64,000 bases of DNA, taken from positions 2,542,001-2,606,000 of the forward strand of contig NZ_CP102486.1 in NCBI RefSeq assembly GCF_026261605.1, written 5' to 3'. Shown piece after piece: positions 37,099 to 46,386 of the stretch. How positions within the stretch are numbered: position 1 is the stretch's first letter; every line of letters begins with the position of its first letter. A program made the position numbers and the translations under genes. The notes under the pieces were generated by a model, which was not told the DNA's origin, ran no database searches, and worked only from the letters and a program-made list of their open reading frames with translations. Origin of the DNA: Dechloromonas sp. A34. Its GTDB lineage: Bacteria > Pseudomonadota > Gammaproteobacteria > Burkholderiales > Rhodocyclaceae.

Positions 37099-37634
37099 GG
37101 CGAGACCCTCACCGACATCAGGGCGGGAATCGTGGTCGCCGTCGCTACCAAGTGCTTGCCCAACTGCGCGTTGCGTTGTGCGGGTAAGTGGCGGTACACC
37201 CGCCAGGCGTATTGGGCGCGGGCCTCGATGCAGTCCTGCCCCTTGAGTTGCGAGCAGGCCGCGTTGTAGGCACCGACGGCATCCCACGTCGCCCCCCGTC
37301 GAGAAAAGCTGTCGGCCAGCAGCCAGGCGCCGACCCGGATGTTGGTGCAGGGATCAAAGAGATCGGCTTCCTTGAGGCCGTGACGGGACAGTGTCCGCAG
37401 GTGGCCGCTGTTGATCTGCATGAGGCCGATGTCGTAGGACCCGGTGCGCTGGAGGTGCGAGCGGTTGATGGCCTGGGGGTTCAGGTTCGATTCGACCCGG
37501 GCAACGGCATAGAGTAGGTCGGCCGAGATGCCGTAGCGCTGGGCGGCTTCCTCCCAGCAGGCCCATGCCCAGGTGGGCGCGGTCGCCAGGACGGCCAGGG
37601 CAGCCAGACCAGCAAAATACAGCGGCAGACGCAT
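37095..37634 (-). CDS. T4SS lytic transglycosylase (VirB1/X-like)
   Basis: 179 residues with a signal peptide (ATAPTWAWA|CWEEA) and an SLT domain: catalytic Glu48 in VARVESNLNPQAIN, then GSYDIGLMQIN and the AYNAAC motif. It opens peptidoglycan for assembly of the envelope channel. Good ribosome site (GGAGAGGTGACTC). First recognisable gene of the transfer operon. Confidence 0.92.
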   Translation of the reverse strand: MRLPLYFAGLAALAVLATAPTWAWACWEEAAQRYGISADLLYAVARVESNLNPQAINRSHLQRTGSYDIGLMQINSGHLRTLSRHGLKEADLFDPCTNIRVGAWLLADSFSRRGATWDAVGAYNAACSQLKGQDCIEARAQYAWRVYRHLPAQRNAQLGKHLVATATTIPALMSVRVSP

Positions 37635-37828
37635 GAGTCACCTCTCCAACGAAACCGGAACGACCCGCCGGGTAGGCGGGCAGCGAGGGTCTGGGCCGTC
37701 GGCGGTGCGCGGACGGTCAGGGTCGGGTTCGGGTGGGTCCGGCGTCTAGCCGGGCAGGGTGACGGTGAGCGAGCGGGTCAGAAGCGGGTGGATGCCAGTC
37801 AGGCGCACTAGTTAAGGCGTCGTAAGCC

Positions 37829-38326
37829 TCAGCCGGGCGGTGCATCGCGCCCGCGATGGGAACGTTCGGCCATGTTGCGGCGAGCTTGCCGCAGGATGCC
37901 GGCGCCCGAGCCATCTTCTGCCCGGCACAGGGCGACGCAGGCCGTGGTCAATTGGTCGAGTTGGAACTTGGGGTTGGGGTGCCGGTTGGCGGGTGAACGT
38001 TGCAGGTCCAACAACAACTGGTACTGGTGCCGCCACATCGATTCGCGGCGGCGTGGTGTCTCGGGCGGGCGGAGAACAAGTTCGGTCCCAAGAAACTGGA
38101 AGATGCGACAAGGGGCGTCCTGATGCGTGAAGACCAGCGAGACGCTGGCGCTGATGAGATCGGGAAAGCGGAAGGTCGGCGAAACGTTGTCTTCGCTACG
38201 CAGCAGGCGGTAGAGCCAGTCGTGCTCCTCGATCCACAGGCGAGTCTCGATGACATCGTGAGCTTTATTCACCTCCGAGGGAGGTGAGAGGTGATGCTGA
38301 CGCGTCGCTGATGTGGCGGTGAACAT
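37829..38326 (-). CDS. Unknown protein at the head of the transfer operon
   Basis: 165 residues from the ATG at 38326 (GGGGAAAG upstream); a longer frame reaches 38371. Soluble, Arg/His-rich, with no signal peptide. Segments such as IEEHDWLYRLLRSEDN, FRFPDLISASVSLVF and FQLDQLTTACVALCRAEDG suggest a compact alpha/beta or helical protein. The position equals that of traM/traJ/traY in F, so a DNA-binding or regulatory role is possible but unproven. Confidence 0.6.
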   Translation of the reverse strand: MFTATSATRQHHLSPPSEVNKAHDVIETRLWIEEHDWLYRLLRSEDNVSPTFRFPDLISASVSLVFTHQDAPCRIFQFLGTELVLRPPETPRRRESMWRHQYQLLLDLQRSPANRHPNPKFQLDQLTTACVALCRAEDGSGAGILRQARRNMAERSHRGRDAPPG

Positions 38327-38580
38327 GCGGCTTTCCCCAGTTCTGTGGCGGCGTATTGCCCTTACGAGCACATGACCGGAGGATAGGCAGCCGAGGTTGT
38401 GGTGTCTCGTGGGAATGGCGGACTTGAGAGGGGGATTTCGATATCAGGAAATAGGCCACTAGAAACATTCCCCGTTGCATGACATATAGGATCGGATTGG
38501 TTGACAGCCGCCATCACCGGGAGGACCTTTGACAAGGCGGGTCTGGCGACAGCACCCAGCCGAAGTGGCAGTTCGGGGAT

Positions 38581-38622
38581 CAGCGTCGGAGGGTCGGGTA
38601 ATTACCCGACAGCCGGACGCTG
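38581..38622. repeat. 42-bp nested dyad (candidate oriT or operator)
   Basis: The core 38593-38610 is a perfect 18-bp palindrome, GTCGGGTAATTACCCGAC. Outer arms CAGCGTC (38581-38587) and GACGCTG (38616-38622) are also inverted repeats, set symmetrically with 5 unpaired bases on each side, so all arms share one centre. Such symmetry suits a dimeric DNA-binding regulator or an accessory-protein site of oriT. Confidence 0.7.
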
Positions 38623-38689
38623 GCGGGCTGACAGCAGCGAATATGCGCCTTCAGTCACCCTTGACGCGGCGTAGGGGAGATCGATGGTG

Positions 38690-38730
38690 CATGGCAGTAA
38701 GTGCGGCAGTATCGCGCTTACTGCCATGCA
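38690..38730. repeat. 41-bp hairpin
   Basis: Arms GCATGGCAGTAAG (38690-38702) and CTTACTGCCATGC (38718-38730) are perfect complements; one G-T wobble and three more pairs extend the stem to 17, leaving a 7-base loop. No T run follows, so it is not a standard terminator on the + strand. It could be a nic-proximal hairpin or a minus-strand terminator for the small gene to the right. Confidence 0.6.
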
Positions 38731-39028
38731 GACAACGCCGCTTTGCCGCCAGATTTACGCGGATTTGCGCCGCCGGTAACAACTAGCAATGGCACCGCAG
38801 GGCGTTCCATGCTCGACCCGTGCCGTCGTCCGCAGTGCCGTGTTTGGGGCAAACCTCGTGCCTGCGGGCACGTGACCACCCCGCGTCGTAGCGCTTCTTT
38901 CCCACCGCCAATGCCGTTGATCGGGGTCGTATCCTGGCCTGACTGCCCCGAAGCACCGACCAATGCCGACGGCTCCCTGCCGGGGAACCGTCGGCTTGGC
39001 GCTCGGCGGGCCGACCCTGCATACCCTT

Positions 39029-39274
39029 CTATTGCACGTCCTTGGTCAGTAGCCGGAGGTTGTCGTACATGTCGCCCTCCCCATAGCCCACGAGCGGTTT
39101 GAGGGCGCGCTCACCGGGTCGACCCTGCGCGCCCCTCAATTGCGTGTCCGTGGTCAGGTTGTGGAGATTGTGGTACATGGCACCCTCGGAATAGTCTTCA
39201 TGGGCCAGGGCAGTCGTCGTGCCAGAAACACCCAGCAGGGCGACCAGCGTCAGGGTTGTAAGTTTGGTTTTCAT
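39029..39274 (-). CDS. Small exported protein with tandem repeats, in the copper-type regulon
   Basis: 81 residues from the ATG at 39274. A signal peptide (SGTTTALA|HEDY) is followed by two copies of a repeat: YSEGAMYHNLHNLTTDTQ and YGEGDMYDNLRLLTKDVQ, joined by LRGAQGRPGERALKPLVG. After the TAG stop the next 13 codons still match the linker (KGMQGRPAER), as if TTG had become TAG. The gene has its own copy of the conserved metal-regulon promoter (39340-39394). Likely periplasmic; function unknown. Confidence 0.75.
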   Translation of the reverse strand: MKTKLTTLTLVALLGVSGTTTALAHEDYSEGAMYHNLHNLTTDTQLRGAQGRPGERALKPLVGYGEGDMYDNLRLLTKDVQ

Positions 39275-39339
39275 GATGCGCTCCTTCATTGATCACGTTG
39301 ATCGATTCGGACAACCTTGTTTCGTCCTATCGTGATCTC

Positions 39340-39394
39340 ATCTTAGGACGCGTTTCCCAACAGGAGGCTGACCCGTTCATTACATTTCGGTCAG
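39340..39394 (-). promoter_or_regulatory. Metal-regulon promoter element, copy 4 (minus strand)
   Basis: On the minus strand: CTGAC (degenerate left half), 6 bp, GTAAT, 6 bp, GTCAG, 6 bp, GTTGG (39394 down to 39357), then the -10-like TAAGAT at 39345-39340, 16 bases after the start of GTTGG. All spacings equal those of the three + strand copies. It points at the small repeat-protein gene. Confidence 0.7.
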
Positions 39395-39404
39395 CCTCGT
39401 CTCA

Positions 39405-39625
39405 CGCTGGCGTCCCGACCCGCACTCCTTCACACGCGCCGCGCAGCGATCGCTGCGGCCGGTAGCGCATGATTGCGCACGGCGCCTGCACCCATCAGCC
39501 GGCCTGCGCCAGTTGTTCGCGCTTGGCGGCCATCACGCCCATCAGATCGTTCCACGACTTGGCAAACGCCAAAGGGGAGAGACATTTCCGATTTGGTCAA
39601 TTGCTCAGAAAACTAAATCATTGAG
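39405..39625. other. Scrambled junction region
   Basis: No intact gene. On the minus strand 39495-39570 reads LAFAKSWNDLMGVMAAKR and then EQLAQAG followed by a stop, which looks like the C-terminal end of a lost protein that I cannot name. The region probably reflects insertions or deletions between the conjugation and metal modules. Confidence 0.3.
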
Positions 39626-39629
39626 GTAA

Positions 39630-39965
<336 letters not shown>

Positions 39966-40355
39966 GAGGCTAACCGGAACAGCCCCGCCGAATAGGGCTG
40001 AGGCATATCCTTGCACAACTTATAGATTGAGTTCGTTACTAGTAACTAATTTATTCTGATGCTAAAACACTTGCCGTCGGAACCTTATAGCTTTACCCAA
40101 CTCCTTGTCGTCGGGGGGGGGCTTGGGGTATTTTACTAGTTTGTAAGCAGGATCCGGAAGAAAAAATCTCTGTCATACTCCAAGCACCTTGGCTAACAGT
40201 TGCGGAATCGAAAGGTGAAACATCGACCAGCCAAAGGACTTTGATTTTTCTTGTTTAAACACCGCACTGGTAGTCCCAGCATCTCTTGCAACTCGCAACG
40301 TTTTTCAGAATGACGTCGGTTGTGTCCATGCGCAATCTGGCTGACGTTGACACGA
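39966..40355. other. 390-base AT-richer gap
   Basis: No gene is seen. Contains the perfect 12-bp palindrome GTTACTAGTAAC (40035-40046) and a run of nine G (40113-40121). The composition is visibly more AT-rich than the neighbours, which suggests foreign or eroded DNA. Confidence 0.35.
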
Positions 40356-41756
40356 TTAGGTCTGCAGCGGCAAAGACAGGGTAAATTGCGTAACGCCTTC
40401 GGCCGAGTTCACGGTGACGTCGCCGCCATGTGCATTCAATATGGAGCGGGTGATTGCCAGTCCCAAACCTGAACCTTCGGTTGTCCGCTGACGTGAACTG
40501 TCGGCTCGATAAAAACGATCAAACAGGCGTGGGAGATGCTCGGCAGGGATACATGGCCCTGTATTTTCAACGACCAAGTGAACCCTCCCATCGTCGTGCC
40601 GCTCGATCCGGATTGTCACGCGCCCTCCGTCGGGGGTATGGCGAAGCGCGTTCGATAGCAGGTTGCTGATCGCCCGCCGCAGCATCAGACGGTCGCCGGA
40701 AACGGCGCCGCTTCCCGCGGCCGATAGCTGAATTTTCTTTTCCTCGGCCAGCACTGAGTAGAACTCCAACATATCTGCAACCTCGTCGGCCAGTTCGAGA
40801 CGCTCCTGGTTCGGGATAATCTGCTTGTTCTCTGCCTTGGCGAGGAAAAGCATGTCGGCAATCATCCGCGACAGGCGCTCGAACTCCTCCGCGTTGGACG
40901 CCAGAATGTCCCGATATTCGTCGGCCGATCTGGCTCGCGACAGCGTGACCTGGGTTTGGGTCAGCAAGTTGCTGACGGGCGTTCTCAGTTCATGGGCAAG
41001 GTCTGATGAAAAGTCCGACAGGCGCTGAAAGGACTCTTCCAGCCGAGACAGCATGTCGTTCAGGGTGCTCGCCAAGTCGCCCAGTTCAAGGGGAATAGCC
41101 TCAACCGGCAGACGGGTGTGCAGCCGGTTGGCGGTGATCTCGGCAGCCTGACGCTTGATCGTCTGCAGCGGAGCCAGTCCGCGCCGGACGACAAACCAGC
41201 CCAGCAGGCCCATAGCCAGCGTGGCCAGCAGCATGAAGACCCACAAGGTTTGCCGGAAAGCGCCCATGAAATGCTCGTGATGCGATATTTCGGTGGCCAC
41301 CACGACGGTATACGAGGAGCCCGCCTGGCCTCGGGTGGTCAGTGTGGCCGAGATACCTCGCCATGGGAGACCATCGTTGGCGACCCATTTGATAGGGCGT
41401 CCACTACCGGTTGCAAAACGCTCATTAAGTAAGTCAGGGGGCAGATCAAGCCCAACATGGGCATCCAAGCGTTGCCGGTTAGGCCCGACCACGGCTATGA
41501 CCAAACCGTGATGCCCGGTCAAAGCCTCATCCAACTGTTTTGCCAGCGTCTCGCCGCTTGGCGTGGCCAGCGCTTTTTCAAGAACATGCTTGGCCAGTTC
41601 CATTTTGCCGGCCAGCACCTCGATGTCCTGCTCTTCGAAGTGTTGTTCCACCGAGCGCCCGATCAGCAGCCCGAGCAGGAACAGCACGAATACTGACGCC
41701 AATGCAAACCATAAGGTCAGGTGAAGCGTCAGCGATCGACTCCGTATTTGACTCAA
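40356..41756 (-). CDS. cusS: Heavy-metal sensor histidine kinase, CusS/CopS-like
   Basis: 466 residues: membrane helix 13-33, periplasmic sensor domain to about 165, second helix 171-190, HAMP, DHp with phospho-accepting His255 ([13 protein letters not shown]) and a CA domain ([22 protein letters not shown]). The build is that of Cus/Cop/Pco sensor kinases that detect periplasmic Cu(I)/Ag(I). It overlaps the regulator gene (ATGA 41753-41756). Confidence 0.93.
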   Translation of the reverse strand: MSQIRSRSLTLHLTLWFALASVFVLFLLGLLIGRSVEQHFEEQDIEVLAGKMELAKHVLEKALATPSGETLAKQLDEALTGHHGLVIAVVGPNRQRLDAHVGLDLPPDLLNERFATGSGRPIKWVANDGLPWRGISATLTTRGQAGSSYTVVVATEISHHEHFMGAFRQTLWVFMLLATLAMGLLGWFVVRRGLAPLQTIKRQAAEITANRLHTRLPVEAIPLELGDLASTLNDMLSRLEESFQRLSDFSSDLAHELRTPVSNLLTQTQVTLSRARSADEYRDILASNAEEFERLSRMIADMLFLAKAENKQIIPNQERLELADEVADMLEFYSVLAEEKKIQLSAAGSGAVSGDRLMLRRAISNLLSNALRHTPDGGRVTIRIERHDDGRVHLVVENTGPCIPAEHLPRLFDRFYRADSSRQRTTEGSGLGLAITRSILNAHGGDVTVNSAEGVTQFTLSLPLQT

Positions 41757-42430
41757 TCGGTAATCTCCAAAACGTAGCCCATGCCCCTGACCGTGCGCAC
41801 CAGCTTTGGTTCGAAGCCTTCATCAATTTTGACCCGCAGGCGTTTGATGGCGACTTCAATGACATTCGTGTCACTATCGAAATTCATGTCCCAAACCTGA
41901 GAGGCGATCAATGAACGGGGCAACACTTCACCCTGGCGGCGCAGCAATAATTCGAGCAAGGCGAACTCCTTGGCGGTCAGGTCGATGCGTTTCCCCGCAC
42001 GGGTCACCCGACGCCGCAGGAGATCAAGTTCCAGGTCGGCCGCCCGCAGAAACTCCGACTCTTTTGCTTTCCCACCCCGCCGCAACAAGGTCCGAACGCG
42101 AGCCAGCAATTCCGAAAAAGCAAACGGTTTGACCAGATAGTCGTCCGCACCCAGTTCCAAGCCTTTGACCCGATCTTCCACCTGATCCCGGGCGGTCAGG
42201 AACAGCACGGGCATCTCCTTGCCGGCCCGCCGGATGCCCTGCAGTACCTGCCAGCCGTCGATGCCCGGCAGCATAACGTCGAGGATGGCCAGATCGTGCG
42301 CCTCGGTCAACGCCAGATGTAAGCCATCCAGTCCGTTAGCCACCAGATCGACCACAAAGCCGGCCTCAACGAGGCCTTGTTTCAGGTATATCCCGGTCTT
42401 TGGTTCATCTTCTACAACCAATATTTTCAT
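41753..42430 (-). CDS. cusR: OmpR-family response regulator, CusR/CopR-like
   Basis: 225 residues from the ATG at 42430 (GGAGAGCGTC upstream). Receiver domain with phospho-acceptor Asp51 ([10 protein letters not shown]) and a winged-helix DNA-binding domain ([21 protein letters not shown], quoted to its first 19; [12 protein letters not shown]). With the adjacent kinase it should control metal resistance. The four promoter elements described here are its most likely targets. Confidence 0.94.
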   Translation of the reverse strand: MKILVVEDEPKTGIYLKQGLVEAGFVVDLVANGLDGLHLALTEAHDLAILDVMLPGIDGWQVLQGIRRAGKEMPVLFLTARDQVEDRVKGLELGADDYLVKPFAFSELLARVRTLLRRGGKAKESEFLRAADLELDLLRRRVTRAGKRIDLTAKEFALLELLLRRQGEVLPRSLIASQVWDMNFDSDTNVIEVAIKRLRVKIDEGFEPKLVRTVRGMGYVLEITD

Positions 42431-42497
42431 GACGCTCTCCACCAACCGTTGGCTATCGTTGGTGCATTTTCCGTCGGATTCAGCATCGATCACCCTA

Positions 42498-42553
42498 GAT
42501 TACGCAAATGTAATCCGCAAGTCAGCCGATTGTTGGTTTCGCGAACGCATGAT
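42498..42553 (+). promoter_or_regulatory. Metal-regulon promoter element, copy 1
   Basis: GATTAC at 42498-42503, 6 bp, GTAATC at 42510-42515 (perfect inverted half-sites), GTCAG at 42521-42525, GTTGG at 42532-42536, and CATGAT as a -10-like hexamer at 42548-42553. It lies between divergent cusR and the small exported protein and is oriented toward the latter. Confidence 0.8.
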
Positions 42554-42607
42554 GTCCACCATGGGAACGATAGATTCCCGCGACTCCTCTTTCCCCACGG
42601 AGGCAGC

Positions 42608-42889
42608 ATGAAATACAGGGCATTGATCCTGGTCGTCGCCATGAGCTCGGTATGGGCCGATGATGACCACGCAGCGCCAACGGCAATGCCAACTGTCGGC
42701 TACCGTTCGGTGTTTGTCGACTACAAACCCATGCCGGACGAAACGGTTCGGGATTGGCGGCAAGCCAATGACGAGATGGGGCGCTTGCGAGGTCACATGG
42801 GACATCTCAATTCCGAAAATTCCCCACCTTCGAAAGCTGGGCACCATTCGGGAACAGCGCCCGAAGCCGCCCTGCGCGAGAAGAAATAA
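42608..42889 (+). CDS. Small exported His/Met-containing protein
   Basis: 93 residues with a signal peptide (VVAMSSVWA|DDDH) and potential metal ligands: an N-terminal DDDH and later GHMGHLN and GHHSG. No known family is recognised. First gene behind copy 1 of the regulon promoter and 3 bases before the outer-membrane factor gene. Ribosome site GGAGGCAGC. A periplasmic metal-binding helper is a reasonable guess. Confidence 0.72.
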   Translation: MKYRALILVVAMSSVWADDDHAAPTAMPTVGYRSVFVDYKPMPDETVRDWRQANDEMGRLRGHMGHLNSENSPPSKAGHHSGTAPEAALREKK

Positions 42890-42892
42890 GCC

Positions 42893-44331
42893 ATGTCTTC
42901 CCATCCTCCCAAAGGGCTGTACAACTGCGGCAAGCGTAGCCTGTTCGTGATCGCCCTGACGAGCCTCGCCGGCTGTGCCACTTTCTCCAATGACGGCGGC
43001 TTCGCCAGCGTCGAACAGACCACCCGCGAGCGCCTCGGCAAGGAAGTCCAATGGGCGCGCAGCGACGGCGAGCGGGTGACCATGCAGGCCCGCGCCGACG
43101 AACTGCTGGCCCAGCCCCTGACGGTCGACGCCGTAGTCCAGTTGGCGCTGTTCAACAACCGGGGATTGCAGGCCCGCTTTTTCGATCTCGGGATCAGTGA
43201 GGCCGATCTGGTGCAGGTCGGCCGGCTACCCAATCCGCACTTCTCGATGCTGCGCGCCAGTCGGGCGGAAAACGGCAGTCGCGAATACAAAATCGAACAG
43301 GCGCTGACCTTCAATATCTTCGCCTTGATCACCATGCCGCTGGCCGTCGAAGTCGAGCGGCGCAATTTCACACAAACCCAACGTCTGGCGAGCATCGAGG
43401 TGGCCCGTCTGGCCGCCGATACCCGGCAGGCCTATTTCACCGCCGTCGCGGCCGAAGAGTCGGTGCGCTACCTGCGCAAAGTCAAACAGGCGGCGGAGGC
43501 CGGGGCCGAACTGGCCCGCCGGATGGCGCGGGTGGGCAACTTCAGCAAGTTGCGCCAGGCTCGGGAACAGGCGTTTTACGCCGATGCGGCCCTGAATCTG
43601 GCACGGGCAGAGCAGGTGGCTACTTCGTCGCGGGAGCGCCTGGCCAGAGTTCTTGGCCTGGCGGACCGAACGTCCTTCCAACTCCCCGAGCGTTTGCCGG
43701 ACTTGCCGACGGCCGTCAATGAACTCCCCGTCCTGGAACAGGCGGCCCTCGACCAGCGCCTCGACCTGCAAGCCATACGTCTCGAAACCGAAGCCCTGGC
43801 CAGCAACCTGGGATTGAGCAAGGCGACCCGCTTGATCAACGTTCTGGAGGTGGGGCCGGCCGCGTGCTGGAAGGCGCCCGCAACAGCGGCTACAAGAAAG
43901 GTTATGAAATCAGCTTCGAACTGCCGATCTTCGACTGGGGCGGCGCCAAGGTGGCCAAGGCCGACGCCATCTATATGCAGGCGATCGAGCGGGCGGCTGA
44001 AGCGGCGACGAATGCGCGCTCGGAGGTTCGCGAAAGTTATCACGCCTATCGGACCCACTACGATATTGCCCGCCATTATCGCGACGAGATCGTGCCGCTC
44101 CACAAGCGGATTTCCGAAGAAAACGTGCTGCGCTACAACGGCATGCTGATTGGCGTGTTCGAACTGCTCGCCGACGCGCGAACGCAGATCGCGACGGTTA
44201 ACAGCTATATCGAGACGCTACGGGATTTCTGGATTGCCGAGGGCGATCTGCAGATGTCGATGATCGGCAAACCCGCTTTGAATATGGCCGGCCGCGCCAC
44301 CGTCACGGCGACAGGTCGGGCCGATCACTGA
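42893..44331 (+). pseudogene. CusC/TolC-family outer-membrane factor, frame broken once
   Basis: A lipoprotein OMF (lipobox LAGC, Cys28). The first frame runs through two TolC repeats to 43852; the rest (RVLEGARNSGYKKGYEISF...) continues in another frame to 44331. Adding one G to GGGG at 43852-43855 joins them as LEVGAGRVLEGA. A full protein would have about 479 residues. No RND partner is adjacent: a multicopper oxidase follows. Confidence 0.9.
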
Positions 44332-44348
44332 GCGCAAAGGATTCGACC

Positions 44349-45758
44349 ATGACTTCTCGTCGCGAATTTTTCAAGAACCTGGGGATGGCTGGTGGCGCCG
44401 TAGTCGCCGCTTCGGTCAGTTCCGTCGCCATGGCGGCGCTGCCCGAACTGGTGACGATGGACAAACCGGATACCATGCCGCCGCTCCAACCGCCCAACGG
44501 GCGCCCTTACCATCCGGTGGCGACCCTCAATGGCTGGACCTTGCCGTGGCGGATGAACAAGGGCGTCAAGGAATTCCATCTCGTCGCCGAACCGGTTGTC
44601 CGCGAAATCGCCCCGGGCATGAACGCCCATTTGTGGGGCTACAACGGACAAAGCCCTGGTCCGACGATCGAAGTGGTCGAAGGCGACCGCGTGCGTATCT
44701 TCGTGACCAATCGGCTGCCGGAACACACGACCATCCACTGGCATGGCCAGCGCTTGCCGAACGGAATGGATGGGGTCGGCGGCCTGACCCAGAAGCAGAT
44801 TCCCAGCGGCAAGACTTTTGTCTATGAGTTCGTCGCCCGCCGCCCCGGCACCTTCATGTATCACCCGCATGCCGACGAGATGACGCAGATGGCGATGGGC
44901 ATGATGGGTTTCTGGGTAACCCACCCGAAGAGCAAGCATCCGCTGATCGAGGAAGTCGACCGCGACTTCTGTTTCCTGCTGAACGCCTATGACATCGACC
45001 CGGGCAGCTATACGCCGCAGGTTAATACGATGCTCGAATTCAATCTGTGGACCTGGAACAGCCGGGCATTCCCCGGCATCGATTCGCTGAATGTCCGCAA
45101 GGGGGACAAAGTTCGCATCCGCATGGGCAACCTGACAATGACCAATCACCCGATGCATTTGCACGGGCACGAGTTTGTCGTCAGTGGCACCGATGGCGGC
45201 CCGACGCCAATCGCTTCCCGCTGGCCGGAGGTGACGGCCGATGTCGCAGTCGGCCAGATGCGTCAGCTCGAGTTCCGCGCCGATGAGGAAGGCGATTGGG
45301 CCTTCCATTGCCACAAGAGCCATCACACGATGAACGCCATGGGACACGACGTGCCAACGATGATTGGCGTCGATCACCGGGGTGTGGTCAAACAGATCAC
45401 CGACCTGATTCCCGACTATATGGTGATGGGCGAACGCGGCATGGCGGACATGGGGGAGATGGAAATGCCGATTCCCGACAACACGCTCCCCATGATGACC
45501 GGCCAAGGGCCCTATGGTGCGATCGAAATGGGCGGCATGTTTAGCGTGGTCAAAGTGCGCCGCGATCAGAAGCCGGGAGACTACCGGGACCCCGGCTGGT
45601 ACACGCAGCCCGCCGGCAGTCAGGCCTACGAATGGACGGGGCCCGTCGCCGAGGCCCAGCGATCGACAAGTCAGGGCGGCGTGTCGATGCCCGCGAACGG
45701 GAAGCCGGTGAATCAGGAACTGACCGTGCGCAAACCCGGCAAACATGCCGGCCACTAA
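44349..45758 (+). CDS. Tat-exported multicopper oxidase
   Basis: 469 residues. Twin-arginine signal (SRREFFKNLG). Copper ligands: HWHG (130-132), HPH (172-174), HPMHLHGHEF (267-274) and HCHKSHH (320-326), i.e. the type 2/3 and type 1 sites. A Met-rich stretch near residue 370 (MVMGERGMADMGEMEM) may bind Cu(I). Such enzymes oxidise toxic Cu(I) to Cu(II) in the periplasm. The arrangement differs from CopA/CueO in length, so the subfamily is open. Confidence 0.93.
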   Translation: MTSRREFFKNLGMAGGAVVAASVSSVAMAALPELVTMDKPDTMPPLQPPNGRPYHPVATLNGWTLPWRMNKGVKEFHLVAEPVVREIAPGMNAHLWGYNGQSPGPTIEVVEGDRVRIFVTNRLPEHTTIHWHGQRLPNGMDGVGGLTQKQIPSGKTFVYEFVARRPGTFMYHPHADEMTQMAMGMMGFWVTHPKSKHPLIEEVDRDFCFLLNAYDIDPGSYTPQVNTMLEFNLWTWNSRAFPGIDSLNVRKGDKVRIRMGNLTMTNHPMHLHGHEFVVSGTDGGPTPIASRWPEVTADVAVGQMRQLEFRADEEGDWAFHCHKSHHTMNAMGHDVPTMIGVDHRGVVKQITDLIPDYMVMGERGMADMGEMEMPIPDNTLPMMTGQGPYGAIEMGGMFSVVKVRRDQKPGDYRDPGWYTQPAGSQAYEWTGPVAEAQRSTSQGGVSMPANGKPVNQELTVRKPGKHAGH

Positions 45759-45785
45759 GCTGAATTTACTTGAAGAGGTGCCCCC

Positions 45786-46286
45786 ATGCGCAATCGTTGT
45801 GATCTTGCTCTGCTCGTTATGCTGGCCATGCCCGGTTTTGCCGCCTACGGCGATGAAAACCACACCGCGCCGACCAAACAAGCGGCGGGCAAGGCATCCA
45901 GTCAACATGCCGCCGACCTCGGCAGACCGGCTTCGATCAGCGCGGCCACCCGGACGGTCGAAGTGGCCATGGACGACGGCATGCGTTTCAAGCCTGAGCG
46001 TATCGAAGCCAGACGAGGAGAAACGATTCGCTTTGTCGTGCGTAACCAGGGGCAAGTCAAACACGAATTCGTGCTGGGTACGCTGGCGGAATTAAAGAAA
46101 CACGCCGCACTAATGGCGAAGTTCCCGCAGATGGAGCATGACGACCCGAATGCGGTGTCGGTAGAGCCGGGAAAGACCGCGGAATTCGCCTGGACGTTCG
46201 TGAAATCGGGGAGTTTCGATTTTGCCTGCCTCGTTCCGGGACATTTCGAAGCGGGGATGAAAGGCAAAATCATTGTGCACCGGTAG
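45786..46286 (+). CDS. Periplasmic cupredoxin-like protein
   Basis: 166 residues: signal peptide, a His-containing linker, then a plastocyanin/azurin-like fold with a complete type 1 copper set (His93 in KHEF, Cys148, His153, Met158 in ACLVPGHFEAGM). It may carry copper or electrons for the multicopper oxidase encoded 27 bases upstream. Ribosome site GAAGAGGTG. Confidence 0.9.
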   Translation: MRNRCDLALLVMLAMPGFAAYGDENHTAPTKQAAGKASSQHAADLGRPASISAATRTVEVAMDDGMRFKPERIEARRGETIRFVVRNQGQVKHEFVLGTLAELKKHAALMAKFPQMEHDDPNAVSVEPGKTAEFAWTFVKSGSFDFACLVPGHFEAGMKGKIIVHR

Positions 46287-46293
46287 GTCGCAA

Positions 46294-46349
46294 GATTACA
46301 TAAATGTAATTTATCGGTCAGCCTCCCGTTGGGCAACGCTCAGTACCAT
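46294..46349 (+). promoter_or_regulatory. Metal-regulon promoter element, copy 2
   Basis: GATTAC 46294-46299, 6 bp, GTAATT 46306-46311, GTCAG 46317-46321, GTTGG 46328-46332 and TACCAT 46344-46349 as a -10-like hexamer. Begins 8 bases after the cupredoxin stop and 93 bases before the next ATG, so it starts a second transcript. Confidence 0.8.
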
Positions 46350-46386
46350 CTGGGCCATCGAATCCAGATCTGGTGAATTTGCCCCA

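Larger units (their letters stand above)
38372..39028. other. 657-base non-coding region upstream of the transfer operon
   Basis: No frame here looks like a protein. The stretch contains a symmetric 42-bp dyad and a long hairpin, listed separately, and separates the conjugation module from the metal module. Its place and structure make it the best candidate in the window for the transfer-operon promoter and possibly oriT. Confidence 0.5.

Noticed and set aside
38529..39102. Several overlapping short frames on both strands
   Set aside because: Arg/Pro/Cys-rich composition and no ribosome sites. The region is better explained as regulatory DNA with inverted repeats.
44325..46064. 579-codon open frame antisense to the multicopper oxidase
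   Set aside because: His/Gly-rich mirror frame; the sense strand has all copper ligands and a Tat signal.
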